Source: Mycolicibacterium confluentis (lineage in GTDB: Bacteria > Actinomycetota > Actinomycetes > Mycobacteriales > Mycobacteriaceae). Taken from it: a stretch of 64,000 nucleotides of DNA. The stretch covers positions 1,798,001 to 1,862,000 of the forward strand of contig NZ_AP022612.1 of assembly GCF_010729895.1 (NCBI RefSeq), written 5' to 3'. Within the stretch, counting starts at the first letter, position 1. Each line of letters begins with the position of its first letter. The notes under the pieces were generated by a model. The model had not been told where the DNA came from, searched no databases, and was given only the letters and a program-made list of their open reading frames with translations. Below, piece by piece: positions 17,852-26,694 of the stretch. Position numbers and translations under genes: made by a program.

Positions 17852-19210
17852 TTAATCCTGGGCGGAGGAGGTGGCCTCAGCCTTGGGCTTGGGCTTGGCT
17901 GCCTTGGGCGTCAGCGATTTGAGCGCGGTGCGGATCGCGGTGCCGGGATGCTCGGGCCTGCTGCGCGGGGAGGCATCCTTGTCAGCGAGGCTCTTGTCGG
18001 CGGCGTGCCTGGCGGCCTGCCGGGCGCTGATGCGTTCGCGCAGTTCGAGTCTGGACTGCTTGACGTCGGGCAACGTCAGTTTCGGCAGCGTGGGCGTGGC
18101 CACGGTGCGGGTCGGTGCCCCGTCGACGTCCGCGCCGCCGGCGCCCTGGGCGGACTGCTCCTTGAGTTCCTGCGCAACGCTCTTCGCGGTGGGGTCGGAC
18201 AGGTCCTTGTCCAGTGTGAACGGCTTGAGCTTGGGGAACAGCTGGGCACCCGTGGGCTTGCTGTAATCGCTTCTGTCGTAACCAGCTTCGATGATCACTC
18301 GCAGCGGCTTGTCGACGGCGTTGAGGATGTTCTCCGGCACGATGCCGGTGAACGGCATCAGGATCGGCAGGCGATCGGTGGGGATCAGGTAGTACTCGGT
18401 GTTGCCGTGCTGCTGGTAGTAATCCCGGTTGTCCTTGTCAATGTTCGCGAGTTCGGCTTCGAGGTCTTCGAGGCGCTGCGTGCGGCCGTGCAGGTAGTAG
18501 ATGCCCGCGATCGAGTTCACGGTGGCCAGCAGATTCAGCGGATACGTCGGGAAATCCGACCATCCGGAGTACTGCCGCGCGATGTCAATCGTCTTGTCGC
18601 CGTTGTCAGGGGTCGCGCCGCTGAAGGTGATGTCGAGGATCGGGATGGTGAGGCCCTTGAAGCGCTGCATCACACCGCCGTTGGGGCGGCTGGGATTTTC
18701 TACCAGGATGTAGGTGACACCGAGGTTGGGGTTCTCGGCCTTGAACTTCGACGCCGCGACCGCGCCCTGCGAGAACGCGAAGACCACATCGCCTGCACCC
18801 GGGTTCTTGTCGCCGAGGTTGTCCACGCCCTGCTGCACCGACGCGTTCCACTTCAGGTCGTCGAAACCGTTGCGGGAGAAGGGCCACAGGCCGGCGTTGT
18901 ACTCAACCTTCTGGGTGACTGCCGGTTGGGTGGTGTCGGTGCCGTCGAAGACTCGGTCCATGAACTCGACGAACTGCTTGTCCGTCGGTTCGTCACCGAT
19001 GTTGGTGCCACGCAGATACCAGGTGGTGCCCGCCAACTCGGGAGTGGCCGACAGCGTCGGCGTCATCCCCAGGACGGCGGCGACGCCAACGGCGACGCCC
19101 GCCACGCCGACCGCCCCCACCGCCGGTGCCTTCTTCGACTGTGTTCGCTGCGCGCGATGCCGCCCCTGCGATGTGCCCACCGATGTCCCGCCCTCTGCCA
19201 GTGCATCCAA
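17852..19210 (-). CDS. PE-PPE-domain serine hydrolase without PE or PPE module
   Basis: 452 residues: a hydrophobic segment at about 29-55 that may be a signal anchor, then an alpha/beta-hydrolase of the PE-PPE domain type with TTWYLRGTNIGDEPT, nucleophile in VVFAFSQGAVAASKF, and PTDRLPILMPFTGIVPENIL near the end of the fold. The last 100 residues are Lys/Ala/Pro rich and probably disordered. Known PE-PPE domains have esterase activity on short to medium acyl chains. A second, shorter relative sits at 48699-49778. The nucleophile motif is FSQG rather than GxSxG with Gly first, seen here as A-F-S-Q-G. Confidence 0.8.
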   Translation of the reverse strand: MDALAEGGTSVGTSQGRHRAQRTQSKKAPAVGAVGVAGVAVGVAAVLGMTPTLSATPELAGTTWYLRGTNIGDEPTDKQFVEFMDRVFDGTDTTQPAVTQKVEYNAGLWPFSRNGFDDLKWNASVQQGVDNLGDKNPGAGDVVFAFSQGAVAASKFKAENPNLGVTYILVENPSRPNGGVMQRFKGLTIPILDITFSGATPDNGDKTIDIARQYSGWSDFPTYPLNLLATVNSIAGIYYLHGRTQRLEDLEAELANIDKDNRDYYQQHGNTEYYLIPTDRLPILMPFTGIVPENILNAVDKPLRVIIEAGYDRSDYSKPTGAQLFPKLKPFTLDKDLSDPTAKSVAQELKEQSAQGAGGADVDGAPTRTVATPTLPKLTLPDVKQSRLELRERISARQAARHAADKSLADKDASPRSRPEHPGTAIRTALKSLTPKAAKPKPKAEATSSAQD

Positions 19211-19253
19211 CCGGCCGAATCCTACGGCATGTCTTTGCTGGGCGGCGCCTGGT

Positions 19254-19475
19254 TCAGACGATCGCGGGAACCCCGCCGGGCACCGGAAGCACGGCCGCGG
19301 ACCCCTGCCCGCAGGAGTTCTGATCGGAACACTCCGAAGGCGAGCACTCTGTGCTGACTGCGCCTTGTTGGCTGCAGGTTGGGGTGGGGGAGGCCGGCGC
19401 GGGGCCGGCCAGCAGGATGCCGAGCGAGATCACGGCCGCTGCGAAGAGCGTCGAACCGAACGCGGATCTGCGCAT
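19254..19475 (-). CDS. Small secreted Cys-containing protein
   Basis: 73 residues with a good signal peptide (LFAAAVISLGILLAGPAPAS) and a mature part of about 44 residues bearing four cysteines (C34, C44, C49, C55), suggesting two disulfides, then a Pro/Gly/Val tail. Supported as a real gene by an AGGAGA ribosome site eight bases before the ATG and a TAAGAT promoter hexamer upstream. No family recognised. It lies divergent from the oxidoreductase at 19605. Confidence 0.68.
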   Translation of the reverse strand: MRRSAFGSTLFAAAVISLGILLAGPAPASPTPTCSQQGAVSTECSPSECSDQNSCGQGSAAVLPVPGGVPAIV

Positions 19476-19499
19476 CTGATTTCTCCTGGCGTTGTAGCT

Positions 19500-19505
19500 A
19501 TCTTA
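19500..19505 (-). promoter_or_regulatory. Probable -10 hexamer of the small secreted protein gene
   Basis: TAAGAT on the minus strand, 25 bases before the ATG at 19475, with AGGAGA between. Fits the mycobacterial TANNNT consensus. Confidence 0.5.
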
Positions 19506-19604
19506 CGGCGATAACCAGCCACGACGGCGATTTCTTCCGATGTCGGCCGCCAGCACGCCCACCGCCCTAGGGTGTGGGACGTCCACACGGCAGGAAGGCG
19601 GTCG

Positions 19605-20681
19605 ATGAAGCTGAAGAGGATCGTGATCTGGGGGACCGGGTTCGTCGGGAAGATGGTGATCGCCGAGGTGGTCTCGCACCCGAACTTCGAACTGGTGGGT
19701 GTCGGGGTCAGCGACCCGCAGAAGGTGGGCCGCGACGTCGCCGACATCTGCGGTCTGCCCGCACCGACCGGCGTGATCGCGACCGACGACGTCGACGCGC
19801 TCATCGCACTGCAACCCGACGCGCTCGTCCACTACGGGCCCACCGCGGCGCACGCCGAGGACAACATCCGCCTGATCACCAGGTTCTTGAGGGCAGGCAT
19901 CGACGTGTGCTCCACCGCGATGACGCCGTGGGTGTGGCCCGCCATGAAGAGCAACCCGCCGAACTGGATCAGGCCCGTCGAGGAGGCGTGCGCCGAAGGT
20001 GGTGCCTCGTGCTTCACCACGGGCATCGACCCGGGATTCGCCAACGACCTGTTCCCGATGACGCTGATGGGGCTGTGTTCGCAGGTCAAACGCGTGCGAG
20101 CCTCGGAACTGCTGGACTACACCAACTACGAGGGCGACTACGAGTTCGAGATGGGCATCGGCCGCGAACCCGAGTTTCGCCCGCTGTTGGAGAACCCGGA
20201 GATCCTGATCTTCGCGTGGGGTGCGACCGTGCCGATGATCGCGCACGCGGCCGGCATCGAGCTCGACGAGATCACCACGACCTGGGAAAAGTGGGTCACT
20301 CCGACCGAGCGCACGTCGGCCAAGGGTGTGATCCCGGCCGGGCATGTCGCGGCCGTCCGATTCACGATCAACGGCATCTACCGCGGTGAGACGCGGATCC
20401 AGTTGGAGCATGTCAACCGGATCGGCCGTGACGCCGCACCGGACTGGCCGTCGGGCAACGACGACGACGTCTACCGCGTCGACGTCGAGGGCACGCCCAG
20501 CATCTTCCAGGAGACCGCGTTCCGCTTCACCGACGGATCGGGTCGCGATGCGGCCGCCGCGGGCTGTCTGGCCACCGGCATGCGAGCGCTCAACGCCGTC
20601 CCGGCCGTCAACGATCTGCCGCCCGGGTGGGTCACCCCGCTGGACCTTCCACTGATAGCCGGGGCCGGCACGATCCGCTGA
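19605..20681 (+). CDS. DapB-like NAD(P)-binding oxidoreductase
   Basis: 358 residues. N-terminal Rossmann fold of the dihydrodipicolinate reductase type (IVIWGTGFVGKMVIAE, residues 5-20; then VSHPNFELVGVGVSDPQKVG). It is longer than DapB and resembles a mycobacterial family related to 2,4-diaminopentanoate dehydrogenases, so it is probably not the lysine enzyme. Start at 19605 is supported by AGGAAGG a few bases upstream. Substrate unknown. Followed at 82 bp by the Hsp70-like gene on the same strand. Confidence 0.78.
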   Translation: MKLKRIVIWGTGFVGKMVIAEVVSHPNFELVGVGVSDPQKVGRDVADICGLPAPTGVIATDDVDALIALQPDALVHYGPTAAHAEDNIRLITRFLRAGIDVCSTAMTPWVWPAMKSNPPNWIRPVEEACAEGGASCFTTGIDPGFANDLFPMTLMGLCSQVKRVRASELLDYTNYEGDYEFEMGIGREPEFRPLLENPEILIFAWGATVPMIAHAAGIELDEITTTWEKWVTPTERTSAKGVIPAGHVAAVRFTINGIYRGETRIQLEHVNRIGRDAAPDWPSGNDDDVYRVDVEGTPSIFQETAFRFTDGSGRDAAAAGCLATGMRALNAVPAVNDLPPGWVTPLDLPLIAGAGTIR

Positions 20682-20763
20682 CCGGATGTTCGCTGTCATC
20701 GCGAGGGCGTAACGAATCGCGCCGCTGTGCCGAGATTCCGGGTAGAGGACTCGGGGTGAGCAC

Positions 20764-22599
20764 ATGAGGGGCGGTACTTTGCGCGCGGTTGGACTGTCGG
20801 TCGGCACCACCACGCTGGCCGCCGTCACCTCGGACAATGCTGTGCGCAGACCCCCGTCGGTGACGGTGGCCGGGCGCCCCATCACCGATTTCGTCGACCG
20901 GGTCGGCGACCCCGTGGGCATCCTGGCCGCCGACGGATCCAGCCACCGCGCCGAACGCCTGCTCGCCGAAGCCCTGCGGGCTGCGGCCTACGACGCGACA
21001 CGCGGCGCGCCCCTGCCCGACGTCGTCGCCGTCTCGACCCCCGCGCACTGGCGGCAGGCCTCGGTGGACGCCTTGACCCGTGCGTTGGCGCGGGTTCCGG
21101 AGTGGTCACGACGCCCACCCATGGTGCTGTCCGACGTCGACGCGGCGGCGACGGCCATGCAGACCGATCCCGGGTTGCCTCTGCGCGGCGTGCTGGCGGT
21201 GTGCGATTTCGGGGGCAGCGGGACAAGTCTGACGCTCGTCGACGCGGCCCACAGCGCTGCGCGCATCGGCGCGACCGTGCGCCACCCCGACCTGGCCGGC
21301 GACACCGTGGACCAGGCACTGCTGACCCACGTGATCGGCGAGTTGGCCGGCGCGGGGTCGGTGGACCTCAACAGCACCTCGGCGATCGGCTCGCTGTGGA
21401 ATCTGCGGGCCCAATGCCGGGCGGCCAAGGAGCGTCTGTCGGCGAGCGCGGTGACCGCGCTGCCCGTCGAGCTGCCCGAGTTCCGTGGCGACATCCGCAT
21501 CACCCGCGCCGAACTCGACGCGTTGGTGCGCGAACCCCTCGACGACTTCCTGCGCCTGCTCGATGACACGTTGCGCCGCAACGGCATCCACCCCGCAGAC
21601 CTCAGCGCGGTGGTCACAGTCGGCGGCGGTGCGGCGATGTCCACCATCACCACGACGCTGTCGGAACATCTGCGCGTGCCCGTCATCACCAGGCCACGGC
21701 CCGATCTCGTCGCGGCCACTGGTGCGGCGCTGCGTGCCCTGCGCGGACCCGCCGACACGACCGCGACCGCGCTGGCCACGGCGGTGCCCGCCGCCGCGGC
21801 GCCGTCCGCGGCTGTGGCAGCTGCCGCGCCCGTCGTCCCGCCCTCGGCGGCATCGACGTCGGCGCAGTCACTGGCGTGGTCCGAGGTGCCCGCCGCCCCG
21901 GATGACGCCCTCGACCTCGACCTTGAGGACGACGCGGCACCGTTCACGGGCCTGACGGGTGCGCGGCCGATGATTGAGTTCGACACCCCTGACGAGGAAC
22001 CCGGGCCCCAGGGGATCCGTTGGTATCGCCGTCCGACCACCGTGATGGTCGCCGCCGCCGCGGTGTTGATCGCGGCCGTCAGCGCCACCGCGGTGGTGTT
22101 GGTGAACGACGCCGGGGTGGTGCATCAGGTGTCCGATCCGACGCCCAGCATCAGCACGACCCCGCCCGCGCCCGCCCCGGTGGTCGCCGCGCCCCCAGCG
22201 CAGGCACCCGCGCCCGAGGCCGTCGCACCGCCGCCGCGCACCGTCGTCGTCGCACCGGCGCCGGTCACGCACCAGGTGCAGAACGCCCCGGCGCCCGCAC
22301 CCGTCGAGGCGCCCCCACCGGCGCCCGCACCCGTCGAGGCGCCCCCACCGGCGCCCGAGCCCGAACCTGCTGCGCCCGTGACCTCGACCGTCACCGAGAC
22401 GGTGACTCCCAGTCCGACGCCCACGCCGCCGCCGAGTCCTGAGCCCAAACCCGAGCCTGAGCCTGAGCCCGAACCCAGCTCACCGGCCCCGCAGCCCAGC
22501 GCGGATCCACCCGTCCAACAGTGGATTCCGACCATCCCGCCGATCCCGACCATTCCGGGACTGCCGCCGGCCCTGCAGCCGCCGGGCACGCAGCGCTGA
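20764..22599 (+). CDS. Membrane-anchored Hsp70-like protein with Pro-rich tail
   Basis: 611 residues. Residues 1-330 resemble a divergent Hsp70/actin-fold ATPase: GLSVGTTTLAAV (phosphate 1), VCDFGGSGTSLTLVD (phosphate 2) and VVTVGGGAAMSTI (adenosine). The substrate-binding domain is missing. Instead an acidic/Ala-rich linker leads to one membrane helix (about 425-450, MVAAAAVLIAAVSATAVVLV) and about 150 residues dominated by Pro, Ala, Glu and Thr outside. Such mycobacterial proteins are thought to act near the envelope, but no function is firmly known. The Pro-rich tail has an exact 30-bp duplication. Converges on the SABATH methyltransferase with a 5-bp gap. Confidence 0.75.
   Translation: MRGGTLRAVGLSVGTTTLAAVTSDNAVRRPPSVTVAGRPITDFVDRVGDPVGILAADGSSHRAERLLAEALRAAAYDATRGAPLPDVVAVSTPAHWRQASVDALTRALARVPEWSRRPPMVLSDVDAAATAMQTDPGLPLRGVLAVCDFGGSGTSLTLVDAAHSAARIGATVRHPDLAGDTVDQALLTHVIGELAGAGSVDLNSTSAIGSLWNLRAQCRAAKERLSASAVTALPVELPEFRGDIRITRAELDALVREPLDDFLRLLDDTLRRNGIHPADLSAVVTVGGGAAMSTITTTLSEHLRVPVITRPRPDLVAATGAALRALRGPADTTATALATAVPAAAAPSAAVAAAAPVVPPSAASTSAQSLAWSEVPAAPDDALDLDLEDDAAPFTGLTGARPMIEFDTPDEEPGPQGIRWYRRPTTVMVAAAAVLIAAVSATAVVLVNDAGVVHQVSDPTPSISTTPPAPAPVVAAPPAQAPAPEAVAPPPRTVVVAPAPVTHQVQNAPAPAPVEAPPPAPAPVEAPPPAPEPEPAAPVTSTVTETVTPSPTPTPPPSPEPKPEPEPEPEPSSPAPQPSADPPVQQWIPTIPPIPTIPGLPPALQPPGTQR
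22291..22350 (+). repeat. Exact 30-bp tandem duplication in Pro-rich tail
   Basis: 22291-22320 and 22321-22350 are identical and each codes APAPVEAPPP. Perfect identity points to recent slippage, so tail length may vary between strains. Confidence 0.85.
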
Positions 22600-22604
22600 C
22601 GGAC

Positions 22605-23693
22605 CTACTTCGGCCGGGTGTGCTTGAGCAGCACCAGCTTCACCATCGGCATGTGCATCTCCTGCGGCGCGGCCGCCATCTGCTCGGCGACGCTGCGTTC
22701 GAGGCGGTCGCTCAACTCTCCGGCCCGAGGGTCGGCACGGCCACCCTCCAGGCCCGCGATCAGGCAGCTGAACGTCGCTGCCCGGATGAACGAACCCCAT
22801 TGTCTGCCAAAGGCTCGCGCGTCCTTGTCGGCCCGGAACTGCTGGAAGTACCGGTCTTGGCCGTCGAAGGTCTCCAGGTGCTCGATCGACAGCCCCTCGA
22901 ACCGGTCCTTGGGTGCGAACGGCGCCACGAAGTCCTTCTCGCTGCGACCGACGATCGGAATGATCATGCCGTGCAGTTCCTGCGCGCTGATCAAGCCCGA
23001 ACTCCACAGCTCCCGCAGGCCCGTGTACAGGCTGTCGACCAGAGGCTTCAGGCCCAGCTGACCGTCCTCGTCGAGACCCATCGTCAACACCACAAGTCGG
23101 CCGTGATGGGTCAGCTCGCGGCCCCGGAATGCGATGAACTCATGCCAGTCGTGGGCGGCCTGGCGCTCGCAGGCGGCCCGCACCTGCTCGTCGCGGCTGT
23201 AGGCGGGCAGCACATGGTCGGGGATGGCGGTCGGGATGCGGGACAACCAGTGGATCGCCCACGACGACCAGCCCAGCGAGACGCTGTACGACGGCAGGAT
23301 CTGTTGGTAGAACGACCGCCCGATGGCCGAGGCGTACACCGCCCCGTCGCGGGTCAGGTAACTGTCCGGATCGTTCTCCAGCGTGTCGAACAGCGTGGAG
23401 AAGTCGTTGTCGAAGGCGTCGGTGTGCGCGACCAGCACGGGCTGTTCACGCGGTGTCCGGTCCCGCAGGGCCTGGATCGCGCGGGAGATCGGAAGCAGCG
23501 CATTGTGTCCCGTCCCCGCGCCGTAATCCGCGAGGAGAAGCGGCGTGGGGGGCTGCGGCAGGGGAACGGTCTTGGCGGCGTCGACGAACAGATCGACCGC
23601 GGGCAGCAGACCGGAGGCCTGCAGCCGCGAGGCCGCGGTGTAGGTCGGGCTGTCCGTGGGCTCCGGCCGAACGACGATGCTGGACTCGGGCAT
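22605..23693 (-). CDS. SABATH-type carboxyl methyltransferase
   Basis: 362 residues. SAM-dependent methyl-ester formation on small carboxylic acids is the family activity; mycobacterial members methylate free fatty acids. Features: LLLADYGAGTGHNALLPISR (SAM-binding strand and loop), VAHTDAFDNDFSTLF, and the SABATH-typical SLGWSSWAIHWLSRIP region that places the aromatic lid. ATG at 23691-23693 lies two bases after the stop of the LapA-like gene, so the pair is translationally coupled. Which acid is methylated is inference. Confidence 0.82.
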   Translation of the reverse strand: MPESSIVVRPEPTDSPTYTAASRLQASGLLPAVDLFVDAAKTVPLPQPPTPLLLADYGAGTGHNALLPISRAIQALRDRTPREQPVLVAHTDAFDNDFSTLFDTLENDPDSYLTRDGAVYASAIGRSFYQQILPSYSVSLGWSSWAIHWLSRIPTAIPDHVLPAYSRDEQVRAACERQAAHDWHEFIAFRGRELTHHGRLVVLTMGLDEDGQLGLKPLVDSLYTGLRELWSSGLISAQELHGMIIPIVGRSEKDFVAPFAPKDRFEGLSIEHLETFDGQDRYFQQFRADKDARAFGRQWGSFIRAATFSCLIAGLEGGRADPRAGELSDRLERSVAEQMAAAPQEMHMPMVKLVLLKHTRPK

Positions 23694-23695
23694 GG

Positions 23696-23941
23696 TCAAC
23701 TCCGTCGACGGCGACGCAGCAGAAGACCGACCAGAATGCCGACCACGAGCAGGACCGTGAAGAACAGCCACATGGGCGCGGACACCGTGATCCAGAGAAT
23801 GTGGATGCCCACCGGATCGCGGTTCTGCGCGATGAACACCGCCGCCAGGACCAGCAGGATGAGCGCCACCCAATAGCGCAGCGCGAACCGGCGAACTCGA
23901 CCGCCGGTGGGCGCGTTCGGATCCGTGCTCTGCGAGGCCAC
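23696..23941 (-). CDS. LapA-domain small membrane protein
   Basis: 81 residues with two membrane helices: ALRYWVALILLVLAAVFIAQNRD, then WLFFTVLLVVGILVGLLLRRRR, the pattern of the LapA/DUF1049 family. GTG at 23939-23941 is chosen because GAGGAG precedes it. In proteobacteria LapA relatives help lipopolysaccharide assembly; in mycobacteria the role is unknown. Coupling to a fatty-acid-type methyltransferase hints at a membrane lipid role. Confidence 0.78.
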   Translation of the reverse strand: MASQSTDPNAPTGGRVRRFALRYWVALILLVLAAVFIAQNRDPVGIHILWITVSAPMWLFFTVLLVVGILVGLLLRRRRRS

Positions 23942-24016
23942 TGCCGTCTCCTCACCTGGGTTGTTGTTCTGATCGCCACGGTAGTCGCCGGGGCGCGGCC
24001 GTGACACACTTCGGGC

Positions 24017-24739
24017 GTGAATCGCCGTGCTCCACGGGGCCTGTTGATTGCCGCGGTCGTGTCGATCGTGGTGTCGGTCATCGGGTTCGTCGCATCGCTG
24101 CTGCTGAACGCGTTCGTCTTCGACGACTACGACGCCTACGGGCAGGTGCCGATACCCGGCAGTGCCGAGCTGCACCTGCCCGCGGGGGACGTCACCATCT
24201 CATTCCACACCGTGACGATCGGCAGTCCGTCGGGCGCGCTGCCGATTCCCGATCTGCGGATGAACCTCAGCGGTCCGGGCGGCCGGGACCCCGAGGTCAC
24301 CGAGAGCATCGGAACGACCACCACGGTCAACAACGACATGCGGCGTCGCGTGTGGGTGGCGCACATCCCCGCCGAAGGGGTCTACACGGTCGAGACCGAC
24401 GGCGAGGTGGGCGCGTTCGTCCGCCCGACGTTGACGTTCGGCCGCGACGGCGGCCGCGCGTGGCTGCCGTGGGTGTTCGTCGCGATCTTCGCCAACGGCC
24501 TCATCGACCTGGTGGTCGGGGGAGTGTGGCTGTCCCGGATCAGGCGCCGCGAGCAGCAACCGGTGTTCGACGCGTCACCGATGCCGCCGATGTCGGTGAC
24601 GCCTGCGCAGTCCTATACGCCCACCGACGACGGAGTCCGCATCGAGGCACTCAGAACCCTGTCGGCACTGCGTGATTCGGGTGCGCTGACCGAGGACGAG
24701 TTCCAGGCAGAGAAACGGCGCGTACTCGACGGAATGTGA
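24017..24739 (+). CDS. Two-helix membrane protein with C-terminal SHOCT motif
   Basis: 240 residues: TM helix at about 9-33, an extracytoplasmic beta-type region (34-150), TM helix at about 154-178, then a cytoplasmic tail ending in a SHOCT motif (EALRTLSALRDSGALTEDEF, QAEKRRVLDG). SHOCT motifs are short interaction segments. GTG start at 24017. The ectodomain is unassigned. Transcribed away from the LapA gene; the 75-bp gap holds both promoters. Confidence 0.75.
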   Translation: MNRRAPRGLLIAAVVSIVVSVIGFVASLLLNAFVFDDYDAYGQVPIPGSAELHLPAGDVTISFHTVTIGSPSGALPIPDLRMNLSGPGGRDPEVTESIGTTTTVNNDMRRRVWVAHIPAEGVYTVETDGEVGAFVRPTLTFGRDGGRAWLPWVFVAIFANGLIDLVVGGVWLSRIRRREQQPVFDASPMPPMSVTPAQSYTPTDDGVRIEALRTLSALRDSGALTEDEFQAEKRRVLDGM

Positions 24740-24747
24740 GCCCGGGA

Positions 24748-24930
24748 GTCAGTGGCCCTGCTGATTGGCCACTTCCTCCTCACCGCTCGTCCGGGCAGTC
24801 GGGCCACCTCCTCCGCCCCGCTCGTTCCTCGCGGCGCTGCGTCGGTGCCCGGCTGGCGCATCGTCAGTGGCCCTGCTGATTGGCCACTTCCTCCTCACCG
24901 CTCGTTCCTCGCGGTGCATCGTCAGTGGCC
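24748..24930. repeat. Intergenic 43-bp direct repeat derived from a gene 3' end
   Basis: A 43-bp sequence starting GTCAGTGGCCCTGCTGATTG occurs at 24748-24790 and again at 24863-24905. The first bases, CATCGTCAGTGGCC, recur a third time at 24917-24930, where TCA-GTG-GCC is the stop and last two codons of the MBL-fold gene. CTCGTTCCTCGCGG is also repeated at 24821 and 24901. The pattern suggests repeated duplication of the gene's 3' boundary. Apart from this, the 182-bp gap holds nothing I can name. Confidence 0.8.
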
Positions 24931-25542
24931 GCGAGCCACCCACTCGTCGTAGTTCACGATCTCGTCGCCGATTCGGGTGGTGTCACCGTGCCCGGTGTAG
25001 ACCACCGTGTCGGCGGGCAGCGCACCCAGCTTGTCCTTGATCGAGTCGAGGATGGTCGGGAAGTCGGAGAAGGACCGTCCGGTAGCGCCGGGTCCGCCCT
25101 GGAACAGGGTGTCGCCCGAGAACACCGCACCCAGGTCGGGCGCGTACCAGCACACCGACCCGGGCGAGTGACCCGGCGTGTGGATGGCGTGCAGTTCAAC
25201 CCCGCCGGCCTGCAGCCGGACTCCGTCGTCCACGGTGTGGAAGTCCTTGTCCGGATGCGTCATTCGCCACAGCATGTCGTCGGCAGGGTGCAGCAGGATG
25301 GGCGCGTCCAGTGCGGTGGACAGTTCGGGGGCGACGGTGATGTGGTCGTTGTGGCCGTGGGTGCAGATGACGGCGACGACGTTGCGGCCGGCGACGGCCT
25401 CGATGATGGGGTCGGCGGTGTGGGCGGCGTCGAAGACGATGACGTCGTTGTCGTCACCGACGATCCAGATGTTGTTGTCGACGTCCCAGGTGCCGCCGTC
25501 GAGGCTGAAGGTGCCGCTGGTGACCACGCGGGTGATGCTCAT
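24922..25542 (-). CDS. MBL-fold hydrolase, Rv2260-like partner of MscR
   Basis: 206 residues with the metallo-beta-lactamase metal site THGHNDH (61-67), then [14 protein letters not shown] and YTGHGD, so a dinuclear metal hydrolase of the glyoxalase II group. Its start overlaps the mscR stop by four bases (ATGA), as with Rv2259-Rv2260 in M. tuberculosis. Coupling to mycothiol-dependent MscR suggests it cleaves an S-acyl-mycothiol thioester such as S-formylmycothiol; this is inference from context. Confidence 0.87.
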   Translation of the reverse strand: MSITRVVTSGTFSLDGGTWDVDNNIWIVGDDNDVIVFDAAHTADPIIEAVAGRNVVAVICTHGHNDHITVAPELSTALDAPILLHPADDMLWRMTHPDKDFHTVDDGVRLQAGGVELHAIHTPGHSPGSVCWYAPDLGAVFSGDTLFQGGPGATGRSFSDFPTILDSIKDKLGALPADTVVYTGHGDTTRIGDEIVNYDEWVARGH

Positions 25543-26627
25543 TTGAGCACCACCACCGAGCGCAGCACCTCACCGGCGTGCATCTTGTGGAACGCGTCCT
25601 CGATGGCGTCCAGGCCGATGCGTTCGGAGACGAACTTCTCCAACGGAAGCCGGCCCTGCAGGTAGAGCGAGATCAGGGTGGGGAAGTCGCGTTCGGGCAG
25701 GCAGTCGCCGTACCAGGAGGACTTCAGCGAGCCGCCGCGGGAGAAGAAGTCCACCAGCGGCATCTCGAGCGTCATATCGGGGGTGGGCACGCCGACGAGC
25801 ACCACGGTGCCGGCCAGGTCGCGCGCGTAGAAGGCCTGCTTCCAGGTCTCCGGTCGGCCGACGGCGTCGATGACCACGTCAGCACCGAACCCGTCGGTCA
25901 GGTCCTGGATGGTCGCGACCGGGTCGAGTTCCTTGGCGTTGATGGTGTGGGTGGCGCCGAACTCGCGGGCCCAGTGCAGTTTCCTGTTGTCGGTGTCGAC
26001 GGCGATGATCTTCTTGGCGCCGACCAGGGCGGCGCCGGCGATCGCGGCATCACCCACACCGCCGCAGCCGATCACGGCCACCGTGTCATCGCGGGTCACC
26101 GCGCCGGTGTTGATCGCCGCGCCGATGCCGGCCATCACACCGCAGCCCAGCAGGCCCGCGACCGCCGGATCGGCGTCGGAATCGACCTTGGTGCACTGTC
26201 CTTCATGCACCAGGGTCTTGTCGGCGAACGCCCCGATCCCCAACGCAGGGGTCAGCTCGGTGCCGTCGGTCAGCGTCATCTTCTGGGTGGCGTTGAACGT
26301 GTCGAAGCACAGGTGCGGGCGGCCACGCTTACAGGCCCGGCACTGCCCACACACCGCACGCCAGTTCAAGATCACGAAGTCGCCCGGCTCGACGTTGGTC
26401 ACGCCCTCACCGACCGACTCCACCGTGCCCGCGGCCTCATGACCAAGAAGGAACGGGTACTCGTCGTTGATCCCACCCTCGCGGTAGGTCAGATCGGTAT
26501 GACACACCCCGCACGCGAGAATGTCGACGACCACCTCACCGGGACCCGGATCCGGGATCACGATGTCGACCAACTCCACGGGCTGCTTCTTGGACCGGGA
26601 AATCACCCCACGCACTGTCTGACTCAT
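25539..26627 (-). CDS. mscR: S-nitrosomycothiol reductase / mycothiol-dependent formaldehyde dehydrogenase
   Basis: 362-residue zinc alcohol dehydrogenase that uses mycothiol adducts: it reduces S-nitrosomycothiol and oxidises S-hydroxymethylmycothiol, protecting against NO and formaldehyde. Seen: catalytic-zinc region [28 protein letters not shown], structural-zinc cysteines in [15 protein letters not shown], and NAD-binding GCGGVGDAA. Length and sequence match Rv2259. The start at 26627 is favoured because TAGGTT lies seven bases upstream, giving a leaderless message. Co-transcribed with the MBL-fold gene. Confidence 0.93.
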   Translation of the reverse strand: MSQTVRGVISRSKKQPVELVDIVIPDPGPGEVVVDILACGVCHTDLTYREGGINDEYPFLLGHEAAGTVESVGEGVTNVEPGDFVILNWRAVCGQCRACKRGRPHLCFDTFNATQKMTLTDGTELTPALGIGAFADKTLVHEGQCTKVDSDADPAVAGLLGCGVMAGIGAAINTGAVTRDDTVAVIGCGGVGDAAIAGAALVGAKKIIAVDTDNRKLHWAREFGATHTINAKELDPVATIQDLTDGFGADVVIDAVGRPETWKQAFYARDLAGTVVLVGVPTPDMTLEMPLVDFFSRGGSLKSSWYGDCLPERDFPTLISLYLQGRLPLEKFVSERIGLDAIEDAFHKMHAGEVLRSVVVLK

Positions 26628-26634
26628 GGATGAC

Positions 26635-26687
26635 AACCTAATGCCTGGTTCCTGAGCGGGGGTGGCGGAGCGGACGCTCGGTAGTGT
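26635..26687. promoter_or_regulatory. Divergent leaderless promoters of mscR and the Rv2257c-like gene
   Basis: Minus strand TAGGTT at 26635-26640 is seven bases before the mscR ATG. Plus strand TAGTGT at 26682-26687 is seven bases before the ATG at 26695. Both fit TANNNT at leaderless spacing. Confidence 0.55.
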
Positions 26688-26694
26688 CTGCGCC

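Noticed and set aside
24748..24905. Insertion-sequence remnant
   Set aside because: The repeats lack terminal inverted repeats and transposase homology; they match the neighbouring gene's 3' end instead.
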